43,043 nt of DNA from Mesaphorura yosii (taxonomy: Eukaryota; Arthropoda; Collembola; Poduromorpha; Tullbergiidae), in NCBI GenBank assembly GCA_009869945.1, contig WIXG01000527.1, positions 1 to 43,043 of the forward strand. The letters are read 5' to 3'. The notes under the pieces were generated by a model, which saw only the letters and a program-made list of their open reading frames with translations, was not told the origin of the DNA and did not search any database. The stretch's first letter is position 1; each line of letters starts with the position of its first letter. The translations under genes and the position numbers were made by a program. Of the stretch, positions 32,896 through 43,043 are shown piece after piece.

Positions 32896-35192
32896 ATGCA
32901 TTTATTTATAATTGTGCTCCTGGCCCACGCTTGAATTAGTGCATTAGCAATTCCCAAAATTGATCCAGAAATTGAAGCCGCCTTTTCCGATGAGTCGACA
33001 GTCAATCTTTTCGTTTCGATGGCAGCAGGAATTGACCAGGTTCTGAAGGACGTATCAGCAAGGTCGAGAGCGGGACACTTTGTGGACCCCGATGACAAAC
33101 GGACTGCCCTGTACACAGCCATGCGCCAGCATGCTGACCAATCGCAAGCCGCTGTGCTAGGCATTCTGCAAGAATTCGGGACACTTAAAGTCACAAGTTT
33201 CTGGATCACCAATCAAATTTACATCCGTGACGTAGACAAACATTTATTCGCTTTGCTGAGCGTGCGGTTGGACGTGGGCCGCATCGACAAGGAAGACCAT
33301 GTTCATGGCGGTGACGGTGGACCGGGTCCAGCATACCGGACACGAGAGACCGGCTACAACCTGGAAAAAATTGGGGTACATGAGGTGTGGGCACAAGGTG
33401 TGAATGGCACTGGTGTTGTAATCGGCAGTATATCAACCGGAGTGCACCACACCCACGACACACTACGAGAAAATATGAGAGACGAAACCCACTCATGGTT
33501 CGATGCAATGCGGCTCCCCTTTCCCGGTGCCCGTACTCCGTACGAGGATGAGGGGGAAGGAACGGCCGAAATGAGTGTGATGGTTGGCGGTTCGGAAACC
33601 GGAGTAGCTTTTGGGGCAAAGTGGATTGCATGCAAGGCACTCGACAACAATAGGACAGGACATAACGACTTTGTACTTGCATGTGCTCAATTCATGGTGT
33701 GTCCGTTTCGGCCGGATGGTTTTGGCAGGGACTCCCTATATAGTCCACATTCCCTCTACAGCAAACCCCTCGAGACGACAAGAATATGAGCTTATAGTTA
33801 GCACGTGGCATGAGGCAGGTATCTATTTTCGCAGCAGAAGTTGAGCCAGAGTCGGGGCTGGGCTGCAACTCACTGGCATGGCCTGCTTGGCTGGATGTTA
33901 TTTCCGTGGGTGCGACTGATTCGCAGGACAGACTTGTGAGAGGAAGCGGACAGGGTCCAAACCCTCGACCGTACAACGGGGCCAATGACATCAAGCCAGA
34001 AATTGTAGCACCAGGATTAGACGTTCCGGTTGCACACCATACAGAGGACAATGCCTACATTGTCACACCAGCGGACTTGGGCACACCAATAGCTGCAGCA
34101 CACGTCGCCGGAGTCGTTGCGCTGTTGAAGGGTATGGCCCCCGACCTGACGTAAGATTGACTTAGAAGATTATAAATGAGATTGATATGAAGATTATGCC
34201 TTTCTTAAGGAGAGTTTGAATGCTTAGGTACGATGAGGTGAAGCAAGTCCTGCAAGTCACAGCCGCTCGGGACTTGGGATTCAATGGCACAATGTGTAAC
34301 GGTACAGCCGACTACGAGTTCCCCAACTACCAATTCGGATACGGACGTCTGGATGCCTGGGCCGCGTACGTGTGCGTAAGAGACGGTTTGAGTTGCCTGC
34401 AAGGGGCGACGACGACCGACGGGACGGAAGACTCCACAATTGCGCATACCGAGAGCTCGAAGGTACGGTCATATCAGTAATTACTATGAGAAGGTGCACA
34501 ACCTTGAGTTAAAATTTCCACAGGAGGCATGGCTGATTATTGGTATCGTGGCAGGATTCATTGTCACTACCGCCATTTCCTCTCTTCTTTGGTTGCGTGC
34601 CAAGCGAAGGAGAGGGCGTGCCCGTGAGCGCGAATTGAAACCTGATAAAAGCCAAAAACGCGTTGGAAGTGTACCGGGCGCTCCTACTCAGGAAATCAGT
34701 GAAAGGAGCCGGCTGTGAAATATTTTGCAACAGTTTCACTCTGGCAGCCTCCCACTGCCGACTTTGGATAAAGATGCTTGTATTGGAGCAGTAGGAAATT
34801 ACCTCGCGCTCTGCACTCCGTACAACGGGAAATATGAAATCCAAATTGAGCACGTTCACATCAGTCAAAATCGAGTACTTGGGTCAGGGGAATTTGGCGT
34901 TGTACATGCCGGTCTACTTCACCACGCAGAAAAAGAAAATCCTGCACCCGTCCAAGTAGCTGTGAAAAAATTGCGGGCATCCGCGAATTCGACAAGCGTC
35001 ACATCACTCCTGAAAGAACTTCAGATTATGATTTACGTGGGCAAGCATTCAAATCTCGTGCAGCTTTATGGGGCTTCAACTCAAGTCGATAACATTTACA
35101 TTGTTCTAGACCTCGAGGTCGGACGTCCGAGGCGAAAATACGGACCTCCGACTCGAAAATACCGATCCCAAAATTTCAGTCATCAAGTATGA
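32896..35192 (+). pseudogene. Subtilisin-like ectodomain - TM - tyrosine kinase N-lobe receptor, degenerate
   Basis: Exons near 32896-33700, 33762-34150, 34228-34462, 34524-34670 and 34734-35192 read as one gene. It has a leader (MHLFIIVLLAHA), a propeptide-like region and a peptidase S8 domain (GTGVVIGSISTGVHHTHDTL; VGGSETGVAFGAKWIACKAL; AAAHVAGVVALLKGMAPDLT). A TM segment follows (AWLIIGIVAGFIVTTAISSL), then a basic stop-transfer and a kinase N-lobe (VLGSGEFGVVHAG, VAVKKL, LLKELQIM, NIYIVLDL). All three S8 catalytic residues are replaced: Asp in DTG is Ser, GHGTH is GEGTA, and GTS is GTP. The kinase stops at the hinge, with no C-lobe downstream. An in-frame TGA at 32932-32934 interrupts the leader and a 1-nt frameshift lies near 33830. 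A TGA at 34716 can be skipped by a 63-nt intron (34671-34733). Confidence 0.75.
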
Positions 35193-36268
35193 TTTTGAAT
35201 TGAAACATAAAAATTGCACTATCATAAAAGGCCTGCTAAACCAATTCTTCGCTTTATCACGTATGTCTATAGGGGAGAAGAATTTACTTTGATCATTTCG
35301 TAATTCGTTATCCTGTGCATTCAATTCAGCTGATGAATTCATGCTTTAATTGTGCCTGCATTTTTGTACAATAAAACAAGATCTAATTTTTAATATTATC
35401 TCCAAGCTGATTCTGCAAAGATTTGTTGAAAGTCACAAGAACACCTCAGCCACTCTCCAAATGTGTACATTTATTGAATTTGTTTACATTAATTAATCAA
35501 CCTGTCACGCTTGAAATAAAGTTACAGTATCGTGATATAAAGCAAGGATCTTTACTGAGCAAAATCTTCAGCTAAATATTTCAATCAGATCACGATCGTA
35601 CAGACGCGATTTTATGACACGAAGAATAAGCTTGTTGCTCTGTAGCACTGGTACTATTATGAACTTTGACTTGGCAGGTCACATTTTTTTTAGTTACGAG
35701 TGCTATTCATGTTTTCAGGCTCGCCAAAGGCGTCTAGAGTAAAAGCACAGAGAATTTGGAGTCTCGATCTTGAACTCCATGAAGAAACTCAATTGTACAA
35801 GTACAAGTATAACTCACAATATAAGCCATCGAATTTAGTGAGGCTGTTTCAACTGTCATTCACAAATCAAGTGGCCAATCATCAGGGACGACCTAAAGCG
35901 TTACCTGCGTAAAAAACGTAATTAAATAAGAATAGTGGTTGCCCACCTGAAACTTATAATTTCCACGAATCGTACTGATGTAAGAACTATGTCACACATT
36001 TGTGCCAGGTTAAACACGTTAAAAACGTAATCTGAAAAATAAAACATCCAAACCGTGAAAACCGCTTCTCGTGAAACAAAGACATACCGTGATATAAAAA
36101 TATGCTCACTCATTGTCTTAACTGCGCGCCTAGTTCATATTTCTTCACCGCAGTATAATTTGGAGCGAATTGTCAATGAAAATACATTTTAGTTCACATA
36201 CATTAGAGTGATTTTATTTAGACTTATTTTCTCGAGTTTTAATAAATTTTATATACATTTCGACTAAA
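35193..36268. other. Intergenic DNA with one weak exon-like ORF
   Basis: A frame at 35720-35912 follows a TTTTCAG acceptor and encodes SPKASRVKAQRIWSLDLELH and a Tyr/Lys-rich stretch. It has no kinase motif, so it is not the missing C-lobe. The rest is AT-rich and without recognisable features. Confidence 0.4.
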
Positions 36269-37651
36269 ATGCCAAAAATAACACTCTCTGCTAAGAAACG
36301 TACGCTGGAATTTCCAAATTCAACTCTCCAATCAAAGAATGGCAAACTTTGGTGCAGTTGCTGCAATGAAGAACTGGACTACACCAGGAAAGCCGTCGTC
36401 GAGAGACATCTGAACTCTTCTAAGCATAGAAAAAATGAAGGTAATACAATAAAGATATGCATGATTTCATGATATTCTATTTCATTTCTATTTTTCTTCC
36501 GTAGGAATGCACGAGGCGACTTTAATTAACCAGCCGCGATTAGAACTAGTGACAGGGGAGGATACTCGTTGGCAGAAAATGGTCACCTCATTCGTCTCTG
36601 CTGGGGTCCGAGTACATGTTTTTAATAATTCAGCCGTTCGAGATTGGGTTACTGAAAATGTGAAATCTGGACAAACTTTGCCTTCGTATCAAACGCTAAG
36701 ACGGTCACTGAAAGCTACTGGCAGCAATGAGAAAGAAGACGCAATATTGTACTTGATGTGAACAAATATTGATGCAATGCTTTCAAATAATAACTTAACT
36801 AACATTTTACTTACCTTTGAAACTGTAGAGATAAACCCGTGGTTGTAATGGGGGATGAATCAATTGACATAAAAAACCGAAAGATTTTAAACGTGCTTGC
36901 GAAGCCAATGGAACCGAATTGTAATTTTAGACTGATTTCCTCGAAAATAATTTCGCAATGCAACGCTGTGGAGGTGGCTCTGCAAGGGGACTCTGCCGCG
37001 AATGAACATTTTGTTAAGAAAACAAATGTTTTATGCCTCATTTCGGACAGCACTCCCTACATGGTCTTGGCCGAGCAAAAGTTGAAGGCACTTTGTGAAA
37101 GGTACTAAATTCGTTCAGATCACTAGTTCCATTGTTCGAATTCCCAAATTGGACTCTTTTCAAACAGTATGACGCATTCTACTTGTTGGGCGCATATTCT
37201 GCATTTGGTATTTGAAGAACTCAGGATAAGATTTGATTCAGCGGATAAATTCATTTCCAGCATGACTGCTTGCCTTGTAAAATCTCCAGACCGCCGTGGC
37301 AAGCTCCTAAGTGCTCAAATGGAGGATGGACGTGCAATGGCTCTCCCGCCGGTTCCTGTGATTACGAGATGGACTACTTGGGTTATGGCGGCAGACTATT
37401 ACTGGCAGAATTTTGACGCAGTTCGTCAATTTATATCATGTTCCGCCATTGATAGTGCAGCAATGACAAGGTTGAAGCAGATGACAGACGACGATTCTTT
37501 GGCACAAGAACTAGAAAGATTAAGTAAGGTGTCACAGAGACTTAAATCCTCGATTTTGCATTCGCAAAATGACAATGCTCCTGCTTCTGGTGTTTGGCTT
37601 AACATAAGAGCTACGGAGGAATTGCTGAAATGCTGTGTACTCTCCTTGTAA
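36269..37651 (+). CDS. hAT transposase-derived protein with BED-like zinc finger, C-terminally truncated
   Basis: Four exons (36269-36440, 36505-36757, 36829-37101, 37168-37651) join in phase to about 390 residues with no internal stop. The N-terminus carries a CCHH zinc finger (WCSCCNEELDYTRKAVVERH, then SSKH) like those of hAT elements and CGGBP1. The core shows VVVMGDESIDIKNRKILNVL, matching the DESxD segment of the hAT catalytic domain, then LISDSTPYM, THSTCWAHILHLVFEEL and ITRWTTWVMAADYYW. The hATC dimerisation domain is missing, and the frame ends at a GTAAGT-like donor (37648) without a visible next exon. No terminal inverted repeats were found. An intact spliced frame without a C-terminus could be a domesticated gene or a recently truncated copy. 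Confidence 0.75.
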
Positions 37652-37926
37652 GTTATGCCATGCGAACCGTGAGTCACCGCTCTGAATAATTCGGGTTCAT
37701 AATAATCATAAATTAATTACGCTCACGTCTTGAGGGTCATGACAATATTCAAATTCATGACACACACACACATAATTTGCAAAGGACAAAATTCTTTAAA
37801 CATTTATTTCGTCATTCAGAGTAACTTTGATCTTAACTATTGAGGTACAAAGTTGGTACAAAGCAATTGTTCTTAAATCTATTTCCAAATTAAAGAATAC
37901 ATTTTAAACCGTCAAGAGCGAATCGT

Positions 37927-39647
37927 TTAAAATTCCTCAGTTTGCGTTTCTTTGACATTTCGCAATATTTTATTATATTTTGGTGGATTTGCAGATGTTT
38001 TGGCATTCAGAAGTAGACTCAAATAATGGCACGTTTCTGGACGATGATTTTTATAGTTGTCACTCCATTCATTCTCCCATAATTTCAAGTACTCGTTTAA
38101 AACAGTTTTAGCGATGAGTTCCATTGTATCCCAGGGCGTTGAAACCAGCTTAAAATCGTTGGGATAGAATTCGCGACTTTTCAAGTATTTCTCCACAGCA
38201 TTGGCGCAATTATTTTGCAGACTCCACTGGCTTTCAGCTTGATGCCAGAACCCACCCTTGAAGATTAGCCCCGTTTTCCTAAATTCACATTGAAGAAGCC
38301 GGTCCTTCAGAAATTTGGTGACAAATTGTCTATCCTGCTCGACGAGGGTCAATGGGGCACGATTTCGAAGCTCGTCCTTATATTTCTCGCCGACAATGTT
38401 CATTTTGCGAATTAATTGTGCTTCGGGTATCAAGACAACTTGTTGCGGCGGTCCATGTTCAGAGTCAACATCTTGCTCGAAAGTATTTTTGAGAGACCCA
38501 ACTTTTTGCGTTGCTTTATTAGGCGTGTCTTCTGGCCAATGACTCACTTCATTCTGTTCGTACCCCGAGGCGAGCGCCAAATGCCCAAACTCCGTGCTTG
38601 TTGGACCCCAATAGTATACAACTTGACACGATGGTCGCCAAATTGGTATGTGGACCAGTGCGAGGATTGTGGCGTTGTTGAGACCATGCATCTTAATTAC
38701 ATCCGGCGTGCATTCAAGAACCTGAAAGAGAGTAACTTGTGTTATGCTCAACTGTGTCACCCAATATCTACCGAATTTGTCATCCAAGGCTCTTCCTACC
38801 ACATTTCCAAGATCTGCCCAAAGCTTAACAATCTGCGTTTCGCTTTGCTCCTCCAGCCTTGCTTCTATACAACAGTGAAGAAATGTGTCACGAAATCCGC
38901 AGAATTTGTAGCAAAAGTAATTCAGTTTTTGCAGGTATGCTTCGTCCACGAAAATCGCCTATGAAAACCGAAATTGAAATTTCGTCAAAGTACCAAAGAA
39001 ATCGAATAAGTAAATTACCTTGAGTTTCTTTAGATTTTCGTACTCCTCAGTTAAAACTTCTATCACACATTTAAATGCGCCCAGAACGTCGACATTGTAC
39101 TCGGCAGGCTTGGGCTGAAACAAAACGAGTTGTTGGCTCTTAGTCTTTGTAGAAAATGAATCTTAATTATCGTAATTACCTTGACTGGATCTCGGAAAAT
39201 TACACTCTTCTTCCCTTTGGGTATGATGGCAGTGTCCAGGTACTGAATAAACTTTTGTATTTTGCATTCGGCGACCAAATGTGCAATTCTTGCCCGATCA
39301 ACGTGCCCGTCTGAATTGAGGGACATGGCCACATCCTCTTGCGGGTCGGGCACGGGCCCACTCGCCGTGGCTTTATGCTGGTCCTTAGCTGCCGTATCCG
39401 CCAGCTCCGTGTAATTAACAATTAAGCGAATAATCTCTAATCAGCACAAATTACAGGAATTTCAATTAATTATCCAAAGGTTAACTTTTCAGACAAGTGG
39501 GCCACGGCCGCGGCCGGCGTTCTTACGTTGATCCACAAAATCCAGCTCCCTCGCTGTTTCTTCGTCGTCAGGGTCGAATTCCCAATCCAAATTCATGGCA
39601 CTTTTTGTTTTTGCCTTCTGATTTGGAGAACTAATTCGGTTGCCCAT
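37927..39647 (-). CDS. Putative circularly permuted papain-like protein (paralogue 1), N-myristoylation-like start
   Basis: Five exons (39527-39647, 39180-39436, 39019-39114, 38800-38958, 37927-38721) join in phase to about 475 residues. It begins MGNRISS, which fits the Gly-2/Ser pattern of N-myristoylated proteins. The N-terminal third is helical and acidic; a CYKFCGFRDTFLHCC segment is Cys-rich. The C-terminal half has TEFGHLALASGYEQNEVSHW (GHxxL ... SHWP) and later SLQNNCANAVEKYLK. A His motif first and an Asn-Cys motif later is the order seen in circularly permuted NlpC/P60- and LRAT-like papain folds. The function is inferred only: a thiol hydrolase or acyltransferase. Exon boundaries are shared with paralogue 2, which confirms the model. 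Confidence 0.75.
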
Positions 39648-40195
39648 CGCTCACAGTTTCATACTTGTACGGGAATTACTGAAATTAATAAGATGACTAG
39701 CAATTAGCCACATGGAGAGGTCAACGCACGAAATCAGTATGCTGACTACTTTAAGAGAGTAGAGAGAATCGTTTTGGACGGTGATTCATTCACGAATCTC
39801 CGAATCACGAGACGATTATTATGAGTAAGCGATCAAATAGCTGAAGGATTCGCAAACTGTGAATTCAAATTGACCATTTTTGCAAGGAAAACGGTCGCAC
39901 TGAAACCGAAATGACAAACAAAAACAACAATTTATTGCACAAAGCGTACATTTTATTAAAATATTTTCCATTTAATGTCCACAGAGTATCGTGATTGTCA
40001 ACAATGAACAATTAAAGCGATTACATATTAAAGCAATATAATTACAAATTAAAGCAATTTGGCAATGAAATCTTGAATAAGCAGTTTTCTGGTTGGCAGC
40101 TTGGCAGGCAGTAAAATTTCGACACACAAGTTGCTTACAAATGCAAATTAAAGTCACCCTTAAAGTAAAAAGGGAAAATAAGCCCTAAAATTATG
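39648..40195. other. Spacer between the two tandem paralogues
   Basis: This holds the presumed promoter of paralogue 1 and the 3' end of paralogue 2. It is AT-rich. I see no gene and no clear element. Confidence 0.45.
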
Positions 40196-41632
40196 TCAAA
40201 CACTTGATTTCTGGGCTTTGCCCTTTCCACCTTTCAACGGCACTTTATAACTCGGCTTGCTAGCCGAAACTTTGGCGTGCAAAAGCAACGTCAAATTTTG
40301 GTACATTTGTGGCCGATACAATTTAGCGTTCTGGCTCCAAGAACCGGTCCACAATTCGTTGTAAAACTCTAGGACGAGTTTGGCAGCAAGTTCTTTGATA
40401 TCCCATGGAGTTGAAATCGCTTTGTTGCTCTTGGGAAGGAATTCCCGATTCTCCAAGTATTTCGCGACTTCCTTGGCACAATTCTTAAACAGACTCCAAA
40501 GCCCGTCTTGAGTGTGGTTGATCGAGCCTTTAAAGATCTGCATAGTCTTCCTAATTTCGTAGTGCAGAAGTCTGTCCTCAAGCTGTCCCGTGAACAACTT
40601 TTCGTTCCATTCGAGGGGCAAACTCAGAGATGGCCGATTTATAAGCTCTGCCTTGAAATTGTCCCGAAGACAAGTTGCGTTTCGCATTAGAAGAATTTCC
40701 GGTATCAGCACAGCTTGATGTGGTGGCCCGCCTTCAAGATGCACGTCGCTCTCGAATGTGTTGGCAGCTGATGGCACCTTTTCCGTAATCTTTGTTGGTG
40801 TTTCGCTGGGCCAGTGACTGACGGAATTCCTTTCAAAATCTGAAGCAGCTGCCAAATGCCCGACGTTTGAAGTTGATGGCTTCCAATAGTATAAAGCTTG
40901 GTACAGTGGCCGCCAAATTGCGAGGTGGACCAAAGCAAGGCGAGTGGCGTTGTCAAGTCCTGCCATCTTGACAACTTCTGGAGCGCAGGCAATGATCTGA
41001 AATGGATATCTCAATTAGCGCTGAATGACAAACACCGTTGGAGACGAATTGTCTTACCGATTCTCCGAATTCCGTCCAAAGATTGACAATTCCCATTTCC
41101 GTGGCTTCGTCAGGTCTTGCTCTTCCACAGCAGTGAAGAAAAGTATCGCGAAATCCACAACATTTGTAACAAAAGTAATTTAGTCTTTGCAGGAATTCTT
41201 CTGCTGTGATCCACTTCTGCTGAATGCAATTAGCAATATTTATGGGTAAGTTTGACTTGACCATTATTGACTTCTCTGACTTGACTGGAAACTTACTTTG
41301 ATAAATTGCAGTCTTTCGTACTCTTCCTTTAAAAATGCAACAACAAACTGGAACGTGGCTCGAATTTCTTCATTGTACTCGGCGATCTGCAAATTACACG
41401 AATTTCATACATAAACCTGCAATAAAGGGGCTTTCTAATTATTATCATTTTATCAGTAATTAACCTTGACTGCGTCCTTCTTGCTAGAATCGATGCCTTT
41501 TGAGATTGAAGTCTTTTCAACAAACTCAATAAATGCTTGAATTCTGCAATCAACGACCAGCTCTTTAATTATGGCTTCTTTCTTCGCTTGACTGTAGGCT
41601 TCTTGGGCTTGGACAACGGATTCAGAATTCAT
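40196..41632 (-). CDS. Putative circularly permuted papain-like protein (paralogue 2)
   Basis: Four exons (41465-41632, 41297-41386, 41058-41219, 40196-40996) join in phase to about 406 residues starting MNSESVVQAQEAY. It matches paralogue 1 along its whole length: DCRIQAFIEFVEK, AEYNEEIRATFQF, CYKCCGFRDTFLHCC, NVGHLAAASDFERNSVSHWP, FKNCAKEVAKYLE and STPWDIKELAAKLVL. It lacks the MGN start and the acidic first exon of paralogue 1, so the two may differ in membrane attachment. The His-first, Cys-later order suggests a permuted papain-like fold, as in paralogue 1. Its C-terminus is basic (KGGKGKAQKSSV). The pair is a tandem duplication, same strand, about 550 bp apart. Confidence 0.75.
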
Positions 41633-42335
41633 AATGAGGGTCAAATTCAGGAAAAGCTGCTTCTCCAGTGGATTCTGGATTCCTGTCGACTATCGACTAA
41701 TTTGGTGCGCGTCGTTCACCAATCCAGTTCTCTTATTATCTAGTTTGTAGCCTTCTAATTATGACGATGACGACGCACTGCGTGTATTATTGACTTACTT
41801 ACGGGGTGACTAGACTTTGACTAACGAAACGACTGTGACTCATTCAGAATTCAGACTGACGACGACTTGCAGCAACAGGAAAGTGGAATTCGAATTGGTT
41901 GAATTAAATTTGAGGAGAATTCTTCCTTGAGCAAAGCGTGCTGCGACTCTTGCGCCTTTGTTCGTAACGAGCTACGTAACGTATTGGAGCTACTAATTAT
42001 CAGCAAGTATCTGCATTGATTAATTTCCTAATTTCTAATCTCGTGGAGCCTCGTTAATTTGACCATTTGTGCATTTGTATAACTTTGAACCTACGATTAG
42101 AATTGAGAAAATTTATTTTTTCATCTTTCGGTCGAAAGAAATCTTGTTTCTTACTTTTGAGAGCGCATGATTCACCACTTGCAATTCGGCCTTTTCTCGA
42201 GGCCTGTTGTTTATTTCGTCACTTTTAATTGTGTGCTTAAGTCTACCTATGAAGCTATTTAATCAATTCAAGTGAGAAATCTACCCATAACACTAAAAAC
42301 CCACTGTTGCCAAGGGATCCAATTTCAAACGAAAA
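41633..42335. other. Intergenic DNA between paralogue 2 and the lipase-like fragment
   Basis: I see no gene. The stretch separates divergent coding regions and probably contains the promoter of paralogue 2. It is AT-rich with no recognised repeat. Confidence 0.45.
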
Positions 42336-42923
42336 TTGCACAAAATTGGCCCACACGATTTTCGATTGCATAGGCTCGTTGGAAAGCTAATGTCAAGGAG
42401 ATTCAGAATCGCAAATAACCCAAAGGTCGCCACTTCCGAATTCGAATCCTCCCTGACTGATCTGCGCCGAAAGTACTTCGCCGGATACAGCCTCACAATT
42501 TCCGGACATTCCCTCGGCGGCCTCATGGCAGAGCTCTGCGCCCTCCTCCTCCGCGTCAAGTGTGTCAGCTTCGACTCGCCGGGTGCACTCGAAATAGCGG
42601 AAGCAGTGCACATATACAGGGCCGGGTTACAACAGATTAGGCGCGACGACTTCTACGCCTTCCTGGCCGCCCCCAACATCGTCAACATGCTCAACGGCCA
42701 CTACGGGCGAATGTACCGGATGAAGATACCGCACACGAACCGGTCGATTTGGGCGCGGCTGGGGCACGGTCTTTCTTGTGATTATCAGGTGTCTACAGGG
42801 TCGTTGAGAACCTTTGCCGCCCTTTTTACCGGCCAAAACTTGAGCATTTTTTGTAAGGCAAAAGATGATTCTTATACTAAATCTTGTCCTGGATCGAACG
42901 AAACTACCCACATTCCAGTCTGA
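42336..42923 (+). CDS. Lipase class 3-like alpha/beta-hydrolase, partial
   Basis: The frame encodes the nucleophile elbow of an alpha/beta-hydrolase: SLTISGHSLGGLMAELCAL, followed by VSFDSPGALEIAEAV. This is the layout of class 3 (fungal-type) lipase-like domains, where the Ser of GHSLGG is the nucleophile. It is preceded by only about 50 residues and no in-frame ATG at the 5' edge; the first internal Met starts MSRRFRIANNPKVATSEFE. The usual N-terminal half of the fold is therefore missing or lies on upstream exons not identified. The end is a clean stop after THIPV. It may be a terminal exon or a gene fragment. Confidence 0.65.
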   Translation: MHKIGPHDFRLHRLVGKLMSRRFRIANNPKVATSEFESSLTDLRRKYFAGYSLTISGHSLGGLMAELCALLLRVKCVSFDSPGALEIAEAVHIYRAGLQQIRRDDFYAFLAAPNIVNMLNGHYGRMYRMKIPHTNRSIWARLGHGLSCDYQVSTGSLRTFAALFTGQNLSIFCKAKDDSYTKSCPGSNETTHIPV

Positions 42924-42970
42924 CTAAAAATAAAAAAGTTATCAGCATCTTAAGTGAAGAAGTGCCAAAA

Positions 42971-43043
42971 ATGGCTGGACTCGCTGGTGATACTGAAGAA
43001 AATCGAGATTTTGACCGCATTAAGGCAATTGCATTCAAGAGAG
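42971..43043 (+). CDS. Possible start of another gene, cut by window end
   Basis: An ATG in a good context (caaaaATGG) opens a frame reading MAGLAGDTEENRDFDRIKAI that is still open at the window edge. It is too short to assign, and it is listed only because it runs off the end. Confidence 0.25.
   Translation, partial: MAGLAGDTEENRDFDRIKAIAFKR

Noticed and set aside
33790..33850. Ultrashort introns of 16 or 22 nt that would repair the frameshift in the subtilase domain
   Set aside because: They are shorter than any plausible spliceosomal intron and one removes residues that match the S8 consensus. A 1-nt indel in a T run is simpler.
32932..34718. In-frame TGA codons in the subtilase receptor as selenocysteine codons
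   Set aside because: No selenoprotein family resembles this gene, no SECIS-like structure was recognised, and the TGA at 34716 can be spliced out. Nonsense mutation is simpler.

Overview
This window is nuclear DNA of an animal, most likely an arthropod. Genes are split by GT-AG introns. The gene set includes a Pvf-type growth factor, a tandem cluster of digestive-type astacins, an insect-type gustatory receptor and VEGFR/PDGFR-like kinase domains. Short CCTAA-like tracts and Helitron and hAT debris fit the same picture. A springtail (Collembola) would fit, but that is inference from gene content and compact gene structure, not proof. Exon joins below were worked out by hand from splice signals and codon phase.

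Layout. 1-3.0 kb: intergenic DNA, then the exon of a PDGF/VEGF-family ligand (+). 3.0-6.1 kb: three tandem astacin metalloproteases (-); the middle one has lost the catalytic Glu. 6.7-8.85 kb: a 617-residue helical protein of unknown function (-), facing a second unknown helical protein (+, 9.1-10.0 kb) whose end overlaps an ABCE1 Fe-S fragment. 10.6-13.4 kb: a small unknown ORF, a degenerate Helitron helicase end, a clean three-exon small-protein gene and a serine-rich protein. 13.6-16.3 kb: a divergent uracil-DNA glycosylase (-). 17.6-18.6 kb: a broken ricin-B-type lectin gene (-). 19.5-20.5 kb: a NYN ribonuclease plus RRM protein (-). 21.6-23.25 kb: an LDLa-TM-kinase receptor gene cut off after the kinase N-lobe (-). 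23.5-26.6 kb: a six-exon gene joining an N-terminal death-like domain to a C-terminal CKK microtubule-minus-end domain (+). 29.8-32.3 kb: a gustatory receptor and membrane-protein fragments. 32.9-35.2 kb: a degenerate-subtilisin ectodomain joined to a TM segment and another kinase N-lobe (+). 36.3-37.65 kb: a hAT transposase-derived gene (+). 37.9-41.6 kb: two tandem paralogues with His-first, Cys-later motifs suggesting a circularly permuted papain-like fold (-). 42.3-42.9 kb: a GHSLGG lipase-like fragment (+).

The strongest leads are the death-domain/CKK protein, the pair of half-kinase receptors with unusual ectodomains (one a triad-less subtilase), the tandem putative permuted papain-like proteins, the HNxxH pseudo-astacin, and a recurring class of roughly 30-36 nt introns. 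Several genes carry in-frame stops or frameshifts. These may be true pseudogenes or uncorrected assembly errors, and the sequence alone cannot separate the two.
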